Numbered from the stretch's first letter, positions 18,338-28,420 are shown. The stretch is DNA of 64,000 nt from Citrifermentans bemidjiense Bem (GCF_000020725.1 NC_011146.1:2107501-2171500); one strand, 5' to 3'. Program-made: numbers and translations. Notes: generated by a model from the sequence alone, not told the origin.

Positions 18338-19846
18338 TCAATATTCTTTCCAAACCAACCCCGTTTCTGAATTGAACTTTGTGATCCCGTCTGAATCCTT
18401 AATAGTGCCGCTGAAACTGGTGTCATCATCCCAGAGCACTCCTTCCGGCATCATTACTTTGAGAATATAACTGTCTTTGCCCACTTTTCTGGTCCCTACT
18501 TCTTTGATAATCGGCCTGCTGCTCGTGCCGTGAATTGTCAGGGTGCATCTGGCTTCCTGTGGACCGGTATCCTCTGAGCCGCGAAATTCATATATACCGT
18601 CAGACGCAACTTCTATGACTGCCTGGATTGTGTCCTTGCCTGTAAATGATATTTTCGGGATGATGGACTTAATTTTTCTGCTTTCCCTCATGCTGATGGG
18701 GATGTGGTGGCGACGCTTCGGGTATGGTCGGAAGTGCACCATGACCTTGGTCCGGTTGGCAGCTACGTCACTGCCGGTTACGTATAATTCCAAATCACCC
18801 TTTAAGCGCGCCTCGAAGATCGGAGGCGCTTGTCGTAGCATCTCCGCGGTTGGGTTTTCCGTTTTTTCGATCTCCGGTTTTATCGGTTCTGATGCAGTTG
18901 AGGGGGGACCAGCAACTGTCTGCCGAGCAGTAAGGGGCTGCGTTACTGCGGCTGCGGTAACTTGGCGCCGCTTCTGCCCATCTGGCGACACCGTGGACAG
19001 CAAACCCGCTGAAGACGACTGCAGATTACCGGGAGGACGGTTCGAGTCGCCCTTGATGACTGAAGCACCGCTGGTAGCGGCTCCGCTCGGCATAGGTAAA
19101 AAGGGCTCAGGATGAGGATAGCCCGCATCATCAAAGTCCCGGGCCGCTCCCTGGCTCGGTACGACCGCCTCGGTCTCGAGTGATTTTGCCACCGTTTGCA
19201 CCGATGAAAGGTGAGGACGATCCCCCCTCATCGAAGACGGTTCACCATCGCGGCGGAACTGTTGCAATGGCAGGACAGGCGTCGAGCCGGGCGGCACCGG
19301 CGCTTCGGCTACTCTTCTCGGCAGTCGGCTCTGCTCAGGCACCCGCGCAGAGGAAAATTGCATCATCGGGAGGGCGAGTACGGCACCGGAAATGGCAGCA
19401 GGCTCCTGTAGGATAACCGGAGAGGACGAAATGTTTGCAGGCTTGGCTGCTCCTAGCTGGACCAGCTGGGTTGCAGCAGGCTCCATTGGCATCGGTTCCG
19501 GTTGCTCCAGTTGGTCGGGTTGGTCTTTCTTTGGCGCCACCTTTTTCGTTACCTCCCCGTTGCCAGAATTGGTGGAACCCTTCAGGTCGGCAGGCTCCGG
19601 CGGCGCAGGATCGACCGGCGCCGGCTCTGGGGCAAAAAGCGTGCAAACCCATACCACCTCGGTCCTGGCCTGCCATTCCGCCGCCACTGCTGCGATTATC
19701 ATCAGATGGAGGCAGACCGAAAACGCCAAAGGCCCGAATATCTGCCGTGTAGAATGACGGCCATTTAACGCCGAGGCGCGACGACCGTCCTTACCTGCAG
19801 CACGTGTAGGGCAAATCCTTTCCGTCTTACCGAGACCAATCTTCAT
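18338..19846 (-). CDS. Unrecognised TonB-like anchored protein at end of Tad operon
   Basis: A 502-aa protein I cannot assign. A single hydrophobic segment at about 40-60 follows a basic N-terminus. Next come Pro/Gln/Glu-rich stretches (APEPAPVDPAPPEPADL, DQLEQPEPMPMEP) and a long low-complexity region to about residue 330. A folded C-terminal domain of about 160 residues with beta-strand character (LKGDLELYVTGSD, IQAVIEVASDGIYEF, SYILKVMMPEGVLWDDD) ends it. The layout resembles TonB: inner-membrane anchor, periplasm-spanning Pro-rich linker, outer domain. Its ATG overlaps the stop of the tadC-like gene, so it is translationally coupled to the pilus genes and may link the inner-membrane platform to the envelope. 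Confidence 0.7.
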   Translation of the reverse strand: MKIGLGKTERICPTRAAGKDGRRASALNGRHSTRQIFGPLAFSVCLHLMIIAAVAAEWQARTEVVWVCTLFAPEPAPVDPAPPEPADLKGSTNSGNGEVTKKVAPKKDQPDQLEQPEPMPMEPAATQLVQLGAAKPANISSSPVILQEPAAISGAVLALPMMQFSSARVPEQSRLPRRVAEAPVPPGSTPVLPLQQFRRDGEPSSMRGDRPHLSSVQTVAKSLETEAVVPSQGAARDFDDAGYPHPEPFLPMPSGAATSGASVIKGDSNRPPGNLQSSSAGLLSTVSPDGQKRRQVTAAAVTQPLTARQTVAGPPSTASEPIKPEIEKTENPTAEMLRQAPPIFEARLKGDLELYVTGSDVAANRTKVMVHFRPYPKRRHHIPISMRESRKIKSIIPKISFTGKDTIQAVIEVASDGIYEFRGSEDTGPQEARCTLTIHGTSSRPIIKEVGTRKVGKDSYILKVMMPEGVLWDDDTSFSGTIKDSDGITKFNSETGLVWKEY

Positions 19847-20760
19847 CAATGTTTAAACATTTGGAATATTCTGAAAAAAGCCGGTACCAGCAGGACCACC
19901 ATGAAGGCGGGGAACACGCAAAAGGTAAGCGGGAACAACATTTTTACTGCCGTCTTTGCTGCTCGCTCCTCTGCCAGTTGCTTCCTCTTCGTACGCAGGG
20001 AGTCGGAGTAGATGCGCAGGGTCTTTCCAAGACTCGTGCCGAGCTTTTCCGTCTGGATCAGCATGGAGACCAGCGCCTTGATGTCGTCCAGGGTCGTCCT
20101 CTCCGCGAGCCCTTTGAGAGCTTCGGACCTGGGTCGTCCCGCACGTATTTCAAGGATGACTGCGTTGAACTCCGCGATCAAAGGACAGTTCTTTTCCTGG
20201 AAATTTTCAGCCGTCTTGATAATAGCGGCATCGAGACCGAGCCCTGCCTCGACGCAAACGGTGAGCAGATCTAGTACGTCCGGAAGGGCATGGAAGATGG
20301 CGGTTTTGCGGACGCCAGCGCGTCGATCAAGCCAAATGGTAGGCAGAAGATACCCTGCGACGGCGCAAGCGGTCGCCACGAGAATGGAGATACTGCTGGC
20401 CATGGTCCCCCGTGGCAGCGCGAAAAGCATAAGGTAGCCGGCCGGCAGGAGAAAAGCCAAGAACAGCTTGGCACCCAGGAAGACGTAAACGGCCTCTTTT
20501 TTGAAACCAGCGGCTGTGACCGCCTCGCGGTAGGTACGGAGATCGGCAGGTCTAATCTGCTGTTTGATACCCAGTTCCGAAAGGGTCCTCTGCCATTTCG
20601 TTGGCGTGGGCACCAGGGGGGGGGCTTCTTCCTCTTGCTGCGGCATTAGTTTTGTCAGCCGTTGCCTCACCGACTCTTGCCTGCTCAGCAAAGGGTATAG
20701 CAACACACCGATCAGTACCGTCACACTGGCGAAGATGGATGCGGTGATCAGGGCTAGCAT
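19846..20760 (-). CDS. tadC: TadC-like pilus assembly inner-membrane platform protein
   Basis: A 304-aa protein of the type II secretion F-domain family. The F domain is at about 130-280 (AIFHALPDVLDLLTVCVEAGLGLDAAI, TEKLGTSLGKTLRIYSD), with hydrophobic helices at the N-terminus, around 90-130 and at the C-terminus. TadC pairs with TadB to form the inner-membrane platform worked by the TadA ATPase in Flp pilus assembly. It follows tadB by 11 bases and overlaps the next gene by one base. Confidence 0.85.
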   Translation of the reverse strand: MLALITASIFASVTVLIGVLLYPLLSRQESVRQRLTKLMPQQEEEAPPLVPTPTKWQRTLSELGIKQQIRPADLRTYREAVTAAGFKKEAVYVFLGAKLFLAFLLPAGYLMLFALPRGTMASSISILVATACAVAGYLLPTIWLDRRAGVRKTAIFHALPDVLDLLTVCVEAGLGLDAAIIKTAENFQEKNCPLIAEFNAVILEIRAGRPRSEALKGLAERTTLDDIKALVSMLIQTEKLGTSLGKTLRIYSDSLRTKRKQLAEERAAKTAVKMLFPLTFCVFPAFMVVLLVPAFFRIFQMFKH

Positions 20761-20771
20761 GAGGTACCCCC

Positions 20772-21722
20772 CTAGATGGATATGTTCACGATCTTCCTGA
20801 TGATAAAAAAGCCGACAACCTGGCCCAGGACCGCCGCACCGAGAATAAGCTGGCAGAGCCGTTGGGTGAAAAACACGTCCAGGTAACCCGGACGAAGCAG
20901 ATATAAGCCCGCAAACATAACCACCGGCAGGGCGACCAGCACGTATCCGGATATGCGCCCTTCGGCCGTGATGACCTCGACCTGCCTGCGGATCTGTAAC
21001 CGGGATCTTAGCGTCTCGGCCAGCTTATCCAGAATCTCGGAAAGGTTCCCTCCCGACTCGCTGTTTATCCTGGTGACGGTCAAAAAAAAGTTGAAGTCCT
21101 GACTTTCGACTCTCTCGCGGAGCGAGATCAGGGAATCGGCTATTCGCACGCCGAGTTTCTGCTGTTCGTAGGCCAACTTGAACAACCCGCCTATCGGTTC
21201 CGGCAATTCAAGACCGATCAGTTCCACCGCCGCGGCCAGCGAGTGCCCCGCCCTCAGTGAGCGCGCCATCATCACCATTGCATCCGGCAGTTGTTCGGCG
21301 AAGAGTCTACGGCGCTTCTTCCTGTGGTAATTGAGATAGGCAAAGGGGAATGCCCCTAGTGCCATAGCAGCCAGCAGTGCAAGGAAGACGTTTTCTTTCC
21401 AGGCAAAGAGAACGATGAAGCCCAAGGCCGAGATGGAGCCCGTGAAAAGCAAAAAACCGAGGGTGGAGATATTCACCCCAGAGAGCGCCACCTGTCTTTT
21501 GAAGAACGCCGCTAGAGGAAGCCGCGCGAGAACCCGCTCGGCAGTTGTCGGTTCAGGCAACAGTACATGCTCGGATTCTGCAGTGCCTCTGGTCGCACCA
21601 CCCTCCATCTTTCTCAGTCTGTGCCTGAGCAGATAGGAGTGTCTCGCCCTCGTGAAAAGGGAAAAGAGCGGGAAAGTGCCCAGAAAAACCGCAACGAAGA
21701 TCAGCAGCAAAGTCGCAGTCAT
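20772..21722 (-). CDS. tadB: TadB-like pilus assembly inner-membrane platform protein
   Basis: A 316-aa type II secretion F-domain protein: N-terminal helix, two central helices (about 75-120), F domain with DAMVMMARSLRAGHSLAAAVE and ESGGNLSEILDKLAETLR, and two C-terminal helices. It is the partner of TadC in the Flp pilus platform. Three bases separate it from the tadA/cpaF gene, in the usual A-B-C order. Confidence 0.87.
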   Translation of the reverse strand: MTATLLLIFVAVFLGTFPLFSLFTRARHSYLLRHRLRKMEGGATRGTAESEHVLLPEPTTAERVLARLPLAAFFKRQVALSGVNISTLGFLLFTGSISALGFIVLFAWKENVFLALLAAMALGAFPFAYLNYHRKKRRRLFAEQLPDAMVMMARSLRAGHSLAAAVELIGLELPEPIGGLFKLAYEQQKLGVRIADSLISLRERVESQDFNFFLTVTRINSESGGNLSEILDKLAETLRSRLQIRRQVEVITAEGRISGYVLVALPVVMFAGLYLLRPGYLDVFFTQRLCQLILGAAVLGQVVGFFIIRKIVNISI

Positions 21723-21724
21723 CT

Positions 21725-23038
21725 TTAGTCCCCTTCAAATGTTTCCGGCGCCAGGGAGAGTCCGTGGATCTTCAGGCGTTCCGCAAGCCTTGGCCGAACA
21801 CCGGTTCCCCTGAACCTGCCTTGCACCCGCCCGTCCCGGTCTACCCCCATCTGCTCGAAGCAGACGATATCCTGCATGACTATGGTTTCGCCCTCCATGC
21901 CGGTTATCTCCGAGAACTTGACGATCCTGCGGGTCCCGTCGGGGAACCGCACGAGGTGTATGATGATGTTGATCGCGGAGGCGATCTGCTCCTTGATGGC
22001 ACGGTCAGGCAGCTCCATTCCTGCCATCATGACCATAGTGGAAAGCCGGGACAAGGCATCGCGCACCGTGTTGGAGTGGATAGTAGATATCGAGCCGTCG
22101 TGCCCTGTATTCATCGCCTGCAGCATGTCCAGCGCTTCAGCGCCGCGGACCTCGCCCAGTATGATCCTGTTGGGGCGCATGCGCAGGGCGTTTCGCACCA
22201 GGTCTCGCTGGGTGACTTGGCCGGCTCCTTCGATGTTTGGCGGGCGAGTTTCCAGCCGCACCACATGGTCCTGCTTCAACTGCAACTCGGCCGAGTCCTC
22301 GATGGTTAGAATTCGCTCGTTTTCCGGTATGAACTCGGAGATCACGTTGAGCAAAGTCGTTTTGCCCGTGCCGGTTCCCCCGCAGATCAGGATGTTCATC
22401 CGCGTCTTGACCGCTCCCTCGATCAGCGTTGCCAGGCGCAGGTCCAAAGTGCCCAGCGCCAGGAGGTCGTTCATTTTGAGCGGCACCAGCCCGAAGCGGC
22501 GGATGGAGAGGGCCGGGCCGTCCAGGGCCAGCGGGGGGATGATGGCGTTGACACGGGAGCCGTCGGGTAGCCGGGCGTCGACGAAAGGGGATGACTCGTC
22601 GATTCTTCTCCCGACCCTGGTTACGATGCGCTCGATGATCTGCCGCAGGTGGTTGTTGTCGCGAAACACTATATTCGTCTTTTCCAGTTTGCCGTTTCGC
22701 TCGACATATGTATTGGAACAGTTGTTGACCAGAATGTCGGAGATGTCGGGAGAACTCAGCAAAGGTTCGATGGGACCCAAACCGAACGTCTCGTGCTGCA
22801 CCTCCAGCACCAGGCTCTCCTTTTCCTGTCGACTCAATGGAACTCCTTCCTCCACGATGAGCCTCTCGATGACCGCGCCGATCTCCCGCTCCAATTCGCC
22901 GGCACGGAGCAGTTCGAGCTTGGATAGATCTATTCTGTCGATAAGCAGGCGATGGATACGGCTCTTCAATTCCTGAAAGGAAGGCGAGACGAGGTCTGCC
23001 GCAGGTTCCTGACCCGAATGGTAGTTTGAAAAACTCAT
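21725..23038 (-). CDS. cpaF: TadA/CpaF secretion ATPase
   Basis: A 437-aa hexameric type II/IV secretion ATPase that powers Flp pilus assembly. Walker A is [13 protein letters not shown]; the Asp/His box region ([12 protein letters not shown]), Walker B ([18 protein letters not shown]) and the [14 protein letters not shown] segment are all present. An N-terminal CpaF domain covers about residues 1-150. I place the start at ATG 23038, reading MSFSNYH, because AGGGGGA lies 6 bases upstream; an upstream alternative at 23086 would run into the preceding gene. Confidence 0.9.
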   Translation of the reverse strand: MSFSNYHSGQEPAADLVSPSFQELKSRIHRLLIDRIDLSKLELLRAGELEREIGAVIERLIVEEGVPLSRQEKESLVLEVQHETFGLGPIEPLLSSPDISDILVNNCSNTYVERNGKLEKTNIVFRDNNHLRQIIERIVTRVGRRIDESSPFVDARLPDGSRVNAIIPPLALDGPALSIRRFGLVPLKMNDLLALGTLDLRLATLIEGAVKTRMNILICGGTGTGKTTLLNVISEFIPENERILTIEDSAELQLKQDHVVRLETRPPNIEGAGQVTQRDLVRNALRMRPNRIILGEVRGAEALDMLQAMNTGHDGSISTIHSNTVRDALSRLSTMVMMAGMELPDRAIKEQIASAINIIIHLVRFPDGTRRIVKFSEITGMEGETIVMQDIVCFEQMGVDRDGRVQGRFRGTGVRPRLAERLKIHGLSLAPETFEGD

Positions 23039-23064
23039 GTCATTCCCCCTAGAGCGCTGGTTCT

Positions 23065-24195
23065 TCAGCGGGTGCTGTCCTGGCACAACTGCCGGGCCAG
23101 TTGGTCCATAGATTTGCTAAAAGACGATCTGGTTAGATATAGCGCCAGCGGCACTCCCTTGTTGACGGAGGTTTTGTGGTCCGTGTAGTTGTTGGGGAGC
23201 ATGTGATATGCCTTGGTGCGGAGCACCTTCTCGGCATCGGAAATCCTGATGTCGTCCCTGGGAAGGTAACGGTTGACCACCAGCTTTACCCGGTCCGGAC
23301 CAAGACCTACGTCAGCCATGGCAGTTAGGTACCGTTTGGCGGTTCTTAAACAGGGAACGGTGAGTACCGTTGCGAAGAGGATCCGGTTAGAGAGGTTGAA
23401 GGTGGCCAGGTTGCAACCGAACAGTTCTCCGCCGGTGTCGATCACGGTGTATTCGAAGATGGTGCGCAGTACGTCGATAACTTCCTGAAGAAGTTCAGTA
23501 GTGATCCGGTTCGTTTCGGCCACGTGGCCAGGACAGTCCAGGACATGCACACCGCTTGGATGCGGAGCGATGACGCTCTTGAGAAAACTGGCATCGATCT
23601 GGCCCGCCTTGGGCATGACGTCGGCCAGAGTGTAGCGGGGCGTCAGATCGAGAAATGCGCTGACGTCGCCGCTGTAAAGGTTTAGGTCGACCAGTGCGGT
23701 GCTGTGTCCCTGGGCTGAGAGCATCGCCGCCAGGTTGACTGCTATGGTGGTGGTGCCCACCCCGCCCGACGGATGGTAGACGGAGAAGACAGTCCCGGTG
23801 TTTGGCGCATGTTTGACCGTCCGCCGCCTCGCCACTTTGTTGACCGCGTCGATCAGTTCGGCGGCCAGGATAGGACGACTCAGATACTCGCTGGCTCCGG
23901 CGCGGATCAGCTTGAGTATCCACTCGGGGCTCATCGCCGCACTGCTGATGAACGCCGCGCTCTGCGGGCAGCGCGAAAGCAGGAGTTCCGTCTCCTTTGT
24001 TCCCCTCTCCAGGTCGTTGACCTCCAAGATCACGATGTTCGGATTGGAGGCTTGAATTGCCTGCATCCCCTCCTGCAGGTTCCTAGCTGCACCGAGCAGG
24101 CGTGCCTCGCCCTCCATGCTCATCAGCGTGCTGTTGATCTTGCTGGCGGAAGCAGTATCGCTGTCTATGAGAAACGCAGTTATCTGTTGTTTCAT
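23065..24195 (-). CDS. cpaE: TadZ/CpaE-like pilus localisation ATPase
   Basis: A 376-aa protein with an N-terminal receiver-like domain (about 8-125; the phosphorylation Asp position reads [10 protein letters not shown], so probably not phosphorylated). A MinD/ParA-type ATPase with deviant Walker [16 protein letters not shown] (about residue 140) and [13 protein letters not shown] follows. TadZ/CpaE proteins place the pilus machine at cell poles. It lies in the tad operon between the tadG-like and cpaF genes. Confidence 0.85.
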   Translation of the reverse strand: MKQQITAFLIDSDTASASKINSTLMSMEGEARLLGAARNLQEGMQAIQASNPNIVILEVNDLERGTKETELLLSRCPQSAAFISSAAMSPEWILKLIRAGASEYLSRPILAAELIDAVNKVARRRTVKHAPNTGTVFSVYHPSGGVGTTTIAVNLAAMLSAQGHSTALVDLNLYSGDVSAFLDLTPRYTLADVMPKAGQIDASFLKSVIAPHPSGVHVLDCPGHVAETNRITTELLQEVIDVLRTIFEYTVIDTGGELFGCNLATFNLSNRILFATVLTVPCLRTAKRYLTAMADVGLGPDRVKLVVNRYLPRDDIRISDAEKVLRTKAYHMLPNNYTDHKTSVNKGVPLALYLTRSSFSKSMDQLARQLCQDSTR

Positions 24196-24241
24196 ATGAA
24201 GGAGTCCCTTCTTTTCTTTACCTTCCGAGATGGCATGCGCG

Positions 24242-25312
24242 TCATTGAATCAGGCGCGGCCGAGTCAATGTATTTGTGGGTGGCCCGCCCGGCATAGTTC
24301 CTGGGGGAGAGGTAAAGTACTCGATGAAATGGCCGTACACATACTTGTCGAGGCCTTTGAGGACGGCTCCGTCGATATGGAAGGAGGCAAACCCGGTTAT
24401 CGGGAGGTCACCTTTCACCGAGAGATCGCTGGTCCCGGCATCGACGATCGCCATGATCACATCTTTGCCTCCCTCCGGAAGCCAGTCGGGAACTATATGG
24501 TTATAGAGCGACCCTTCAACGCCCGGCTCGATCCAAATTTCATCTCCTATGGCAAGCGGTTCAGGGTTGCCTTTGTACATCAGGTCTTTGATGGTCCGCA
24601 CATCGTTTGTGTCGGCCTTGAACGAGGTCCACTGGCCCGAATAACAGGTGTCGCCTCCGGGTATGTAGGGGGAACTGATCCTTATTTCTGGAGGAGGATC
24701 GGGCATGGGAACCTGCGAAAAATATTGGTCGGTCATGCATTTGGAAAGGGCTAAAGGGAAAAGTTCGGCAGGGACGGCAGGGGGGACGGTGTACGGAAAT
24801 CCCAACATGGCGACTGCCGCCCTCGAGCTTACCTGCGAATAATCCTTTCCGAAGATTTGCATGAAAAAGTTTTTCACTGGGCCGCCGTTGTTTCCGTCAG
24901 AGCGCGAGGCGATGACTCTCACTGCCGGGATGTCCACACCGGGTACGGGAGTCGGCAATGTAGTCGGCTGCAGGATATTGCTGTTCGTATTCCAGTACCC
25001 AACATCGACCATGGCGTCTTTCAGGGCCGTGTTGTCCGAGCTGTTCTCGGTGATCATCTGCTGCGCCTGAAAACGAGCCACCTCCCACTGCAGCGTCGGG
25101 AGCTGGGTAGGGTCGGTCGGCCTTGTGTAGAGGTGCCAGGCACCCTTCAGCGCCGCGGCGTCTGCGGCGTTCTGGAGCTCGCCGCGCACCTTGAAAAGAT
25201 GGCCACCGTCCACGGCCAGGCCCAGGAACCCGAACATCATCATCAATAGGATCGCCACGTAGACGATCACCATTCCCTTTTCACTGCGGATCAATTTGGA
25301 ATCGGTACCCAT
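24242..25312 (-). CDS. TadG-like pilus protein (Tad domain)
   Basis: A 356-aa protein with a pseudopilin-like N-terminus: charged residues then one hydrophobic helix (about 14-36, EKGMVIVYVAILLMMMFGFL). The Tad motif LAVDGGHLFKVRGELQNAAD follows, and a large periplasmic domain ends it. Minor pilin or pseudopilin roles are known for TadE/F/G proteins. The start overlaps the end of the secretin gene by 22 bases; GGAGCTCCA precedes ATG. Confidence 0.82.
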   Translation of the reverse strand: MGTDSKLIRSEKGMVIVYVAILLMMMFGFLGLAVDGGHLFKVRGELQNAADAAALKGAWHLYTRPTDPTQLPTLQWEVARFQAQQMITENSSDNTALKDAMVDVGYWNTNSNILQPTTLPTPVPGVDIPAVRVIASRSDGNNGGPVKNFFMQIFGKDYSQVSSRAAVAMLGFPYTVPPAVPAELFPLALSKCMTDQYFSQVPMPDPPPEIRISSPYIPGGDTCYSGQWTSFKADTNDVRTIKDLMYKGNPEPLAIGDEIWIEPGVEGSLYNHIVPDWLPEGGKDVIMAIVDAGTSDLSVKGDLPITGFASFHIDGAVLKGLDKYVYGHFIEYFTSPPGTMPGGPPTNTLTRPRLIQ

Positions 25313-26775
25313 TGGAGCTCCTTTTCCTGCTCTGGAGTCAGGGGCTTGTCCGTGGGAAGCAGAATCCGGCTTCCCGGAGCGCTGGCTGTAACTAGCTTGG
25401 GCGTGATGAAAAAGACCAGTTCCTTTTCCTTTATGTCGTCCTGGGTGGACCGGAACAGGGCGCCAAGAATGGGGATGTCCCCCAGAATGGGTATCTTGGA
25501 CATCGCCTTTATCGCCTCCTCCTGCAGCAGTCCGGCAAGGATCAGGCTTTCGCCATCCTTAAGCTTGACGCGGGTGCGAACCTCACGTGTGTCGATGATG
25601 GGGTAGCCGTTTACGGCAAGGACTCCGGTTATGCTGCTAACCTCGGCAGGGTCTATCTTCAGCGAGATCAGACCGTTTTCGAGCACCTCCGGCTTGAAGT
25701 TCAGCTTTACCCCTACGTCGATGAACTGGATTGATGTGGCGGATAAAGCGCCGACGCCGGAAACGATTGAATAGGGGATCTTGCTGCCCGCGAGGAATTT
25801 CCCGACCTGTCCGCTTTGCACCATCAGGTTCGGCTCCGCCAGCACCTTGGCCAGGTTTTTCGTAACCAGGGCCCTCAATACTGCGCCTATGCCGGCCTTG
25901 AACGACGAGACGCCCAACTGGTACGAATCGATAGGCGTGAAATTGGCCAAACCGGGGATGGGCCCGGCTATGCCGGTGGCCTGCGATCTGACGGATCCGT
26001 CAGGGTTTTTAATCGCGAGTTCGCCGACGGGCGCTCCCACCAGGTTAGAAAACCCCTCGGCGCTGGCTCCCCTTATGAATGCGCTGATCCCCAGTGACTT
26101 CAGTGCGGTCTTGTCCACCTGGGCCACCTTCACTTCCAGGAGAACCTGCTGGGGCTCGACTATCTCAACGTGGTTCAGGACGGTGATAACTGTGTCAGCG
26201 TCTCCTCCCTGCCGACCTGTTTGGGTTTCGGACAACTGATAGGAAGACCTGGACGTGTCGAGGGGTGGGTCGGTTGCTGGAGCGCCCGCTTTCGAGCCGT
26301 TGCCGGCGGTATAGGCCTGCGCCAGTTGTAGCGCCTTTGCCACCGTCTGTTCATTGGCGGCCGTCCCTGAGAGAACTATCGTGTCGTTGGCGTAATCGAC
26401 CTTGATATTGTCTTTTGGAGCCATTTGCTGGATTTGGTCCTGCAATGCCTCGATCTGGCTCTCTAAAACGCTCTCATTTCGCTTGACGCGAACGTCGAAG
26501 AAGCTGGTTTTTCCAGCGGTGTCCCAGACAATCAAGGTCGTGGAGCCTACCTTTTTCCCGTTGATCTGCAATTGAGTAGGGGAAATGACCACAAGCTCCG
26601 CAACGTCGGGAGAAGCGATAGAGACCCGCTCCGATTTCGTATGCAGATCAACCAGCACGCTCCTGTTGACCACGACCTCTGTGGTCACTGCCGCGTGCGC
26701 GGCTACGGGATAGCAGAGAGCTAACAAAAGCACCAAGAGCAGGCAGACTTTCCTTCCGGTTGCGAACGGTTCCAT
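25291..26775 (-). CDS. cpaC: CpaC/RcpA outer-membrane secretin of the Flp pilus
   Basis: A 494-aa protein with a signal peptide (about 1-28), an N-terminal secretin-associated domain (TTEVVVNRSVLVDLHTKSERV), a BON-like segment (KVDYANDTIVLSGTAANEQ) and a C-terminal secretin domain (VLLEVKVAQVDKTALKSLG; KVLAEPNLMVQSGQ; GVKLNFKPEVLENGLISLKI). It forms the outer-membrane channel for the pilus. It lies after cpaB in the usual CpaB-CpaC order. Confidence 0.9.
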   Translation of the reverse strand: MEPFATGRKVCLLLVLLLALCYPVAAHAAVTTEVVVNRSVLVDLHTKSERVSIASPDVAELVVISPTQLQINGKKVGSTTLIVWDTAGKTSFFDVRVKRNESVLESQIEALQDQIQQMAPKDNIKVDYANDTIVLSGTAANEQTVAKALQLAQAYTAGNGSKAGAPATDPPLDTSRSSYQLSETQTGRQGGDADTVITVLNHVEIVEPQQVLLEVKVAQVDKTALKSLGISAFIRGASAEGFSNLVGAPVGELAIKNPDGSVRSQATGIAGPIPGLANFTPIDSYQLGVSSFKAGIGAVLRALVTKNLAKVLAEPNLMVQSGQVGKFLAGSKIPYSIVSGVGALSATSIQFIDVGVKLNFKPEVLENGLISLKIDPAEVSSITGVLAVNGYPIIDTREVRTRVKLKDGESLILAGLLQEEAIKAMSKIPILGDIPILGALFRSTQDDIKEKELVFFITPKLVTASAPGSRILLPTDKPLTPEQEKELQWVPIPN

Positions 26776-26847
26776 CCTGTCACCTCGTCATAAGAAATGG
26801 AAAATAACATCCCAGCGGTCGATGGAGTTGCTTATCGCAAGCGGCCT

Positions 26848-27717
26848 CTAGTCCTGTACAAACTCGCGGACAGACTTAGTTCCCCCTTTGATGACCTCCA
26901 TCGTAAATTTAGCCGGCGCAGGGGTAGCAGCCGGCTTGGCAGCCGCCACCTTGGTGCGGGCCGGAGCATGACGAACTACCAACGCGCGCTGCAGTGTCTC
27001 GGTCCCCCCCAGTGCCCTGGATACCGTGGCGCCCTTCGTGTCGACGGAAGCAACATCGATCACGTTCCTAAGGAGTAATTGCAGGGATCCCTTTTTGGTG
27101 CCGACGATGAGCTTCTCCGCTTCTATGGGAGTCACGTCCAGCGTCACCGTCGGCACGACCCCCGGCTTGCCGCCTTCCTTTTGCTCGGTGACCTGCCCTG
27201 TTGCCAGCACCGGAACATTCTGCAGGATTATCTTGCTGATGTTGTCCCGTTCGTTGGTGCTTCCTGGTCGCGGTATGGTGAGCAGAACATCGACCCTGCT
27301 GTTGGGGGTGATGAAACCCGCCACCCCGGCGACCTCGTTGACAGAGACTGTCACCGCACGGTGTCCGTCAGGCACCATGTACGTCATGATGCCGCCGGAA
27401 GAATTGAGCGGCATGAGCTTGTTCTCTGTTATGACTTCTCCCGCGCTCAAGGGACGCACCACGATCCGCCCTACCAAGGGTTTGTAGTCCTGGTAGCCGC
27501 CTGCAGGCAAAGCGTCCTTAGGCCAGGTTGCCAGCTTGACCTGGGTGGCATTCAGCTTCGAGCCCAGGGGAAGATCCACGGCAGCGGATGCTATCGGCAC
27601 ACCCTCGTATGGCTTGTCCGCCTGCTTCTTGAGGTAGTTGTTCGCCATAATGGTTGCGAGTCCACCAAGCAGAAGTGCAATTATGGTTACCGTGGTCATG
27701 GCACTCGGTCTGGTCAT
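26848..27717 (-). CDS. cpaB: CpaB/RcpC pilus assembly protein
   Basis: A 289-aa protein with one N-terminal membrane helix (about 5-28), an SAF domain (about 40-105; VDLPLGSKLNATQVKLATWP and PLSAGEVITENKL) and the CpaB C-terminal domain (RAVTVSVNEVAGVAGFITPNSRVDVLLT). CpaB/RcpC is a periplasmic component near the secretin, with SAF domains thought to bind peptidoglycan or glycans. The 72-base gap to the secretin gene shows no obvious signal. Confidence 0.88.
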   Translation of the reverse strand: MTRPSAMTTVTIIALLLGGLATIMANNYLKKQADKPYEGVPIASAAVDLPLGSKLNATQVKLATWPKDALPAGGYQDYKPLVGRIVVRPLSAGEVITENKLMPLNSSGGIMTYMVPDGHRAVTVSVNEVAGVAGFITPNSRVDVLLTIPRPGSTNERDNISKIILQNVPVLATGQVTEQKEGGKPGVVPTVTLDVTPIEAEKLIVGTKKGSLQLLLRNVIDVASVDTKGATVSRALGGTETLQRALVVRHAPARTKVAAAKPAATPAPAKFTMEVIKGGTKSVREFVQD

Positions 27718-27746
27718 GGTCCCTCCGAATTTATTGCTGTTATCCC

Positions 27747-28145
27747 TTACTCATAGAACATAGATGCTTGACCGGTTAAGGTGATGTTCAATTTCGAGGT
27801 AAGTGGATACATAAATTGGAAATCGTAAGGCACTGTTACCGTTATGCTGCTCGCTCCATGCTGCGGTGGCGTAGATGTAGACTCGATGAGGATTGCTTCC
27901 GGCTTGACAGGAAAGGCGCACGCACCCTTCACGTACTCTTTCAAGGTAGCCAGCGCGGGATCGACAGTAGGGTCAGTAGTTGTGACAGAGGCTCTCCGGG
28001 CACCCTCGCGTGCAGCGTTGGTAAGAGCGTTCTTTATATAGAAGGCCCTACCGAATTCCGTTATGCCGAACACTATAAGAAGCAAGAGTGGGAGTAGGAG
28101 TGCCAGTTCCACCATCGCTGTTCCTTTTTGGTCGCTCTGCTTCAT
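27747..28145 (-). CDS. TadE-like pseudopilin
   Basis: A 132-aa protein with the TadE pattern: [22 protein letters not shown] near the N-terminus, where the peptidase would cut after the glycine, followed by [20 protein letters not shown] and a periplasmic domain. TadE/F pseudopilins are needed to make or stabilise Flp fibres. It lies between the Flp pilin and CpaB, behind a long hairpin. Confidence 0.85.
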   Translation of the reverse strand: MKQSDQKGTAMVELALLLPLLLLIVFGITEFGRAFYIKNALTNAAREGARRASVTTTDPTVDPALATLKEYVKGACAFPVKPEAILIESTSTPPQHGASSITVTVPYDFQFMYPLTSKLNITLTGQASMFYE

Positions 28146-28172
28146 AGTTCGCCTCTATGAATCTGTGAATTG

Positions 28173-28204
28173 GGGAGGAAAGAGCGGTAGCCGCCTTTCC
28201 TCCC
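28173..28204. promoter_or_regulatory. Long hairpin between flp pilin and tadE genes
   Basis: GGGAGGAAAG / CTTTCCTCCC with an inner GCGG / CCGC stem and a 3-base loop. On the minus strand it is not followed by a T-run, so it is more likely an mRNA processing or stability element that lets the pilin message accumulate above the downstream genes than a full terminator. Confidence 0.6.
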
Positions 28205-28228
28205 TTTTTAGCTGTAGACTCTTACCTG

Positions 28229-28420
28229 TTAAACAGCAGGAGTAAGAGCATCCACGATTGTCTGGAAAGTCGACTCGGCTTGAGTGCCGATACTTCCTAC
28301 TACTGTCACGCACACGGCTGCGATAAGCGCCAGCATGAGGCCGTACTCAACCATGGTTGCGCCTTTTTGGTCCTGCAACTTCGACCGCATCTGGACGAAC
28401 ATCTTGGTAAGTTTTTCCAT
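28229..28420 (-). CDS. flp: Flp-family type IVb pilin
   Basis: A 63-aa prepilin. A 20-residue basic leader ends in QKG, followed by the Flp signature ATMVEYGLMLALIAAVCV; prepilin peptidase would leave a 43-residue mature pilin. Start at 28420 is set by AAAGGAG 9 bases upstream; longer frames have no support. It is the major subunit of the Tad pilus encoded downstream. No prepilin peptidase gene (tadV/cpaA) is in the window. Confidence 0.92.
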   Translation of the reverse strand: MEKLTKMFVQMRSKLQDQKGATMVEYGLMLALIAAVCVTVVGSIGTQAESTFQTIVDALTPAV

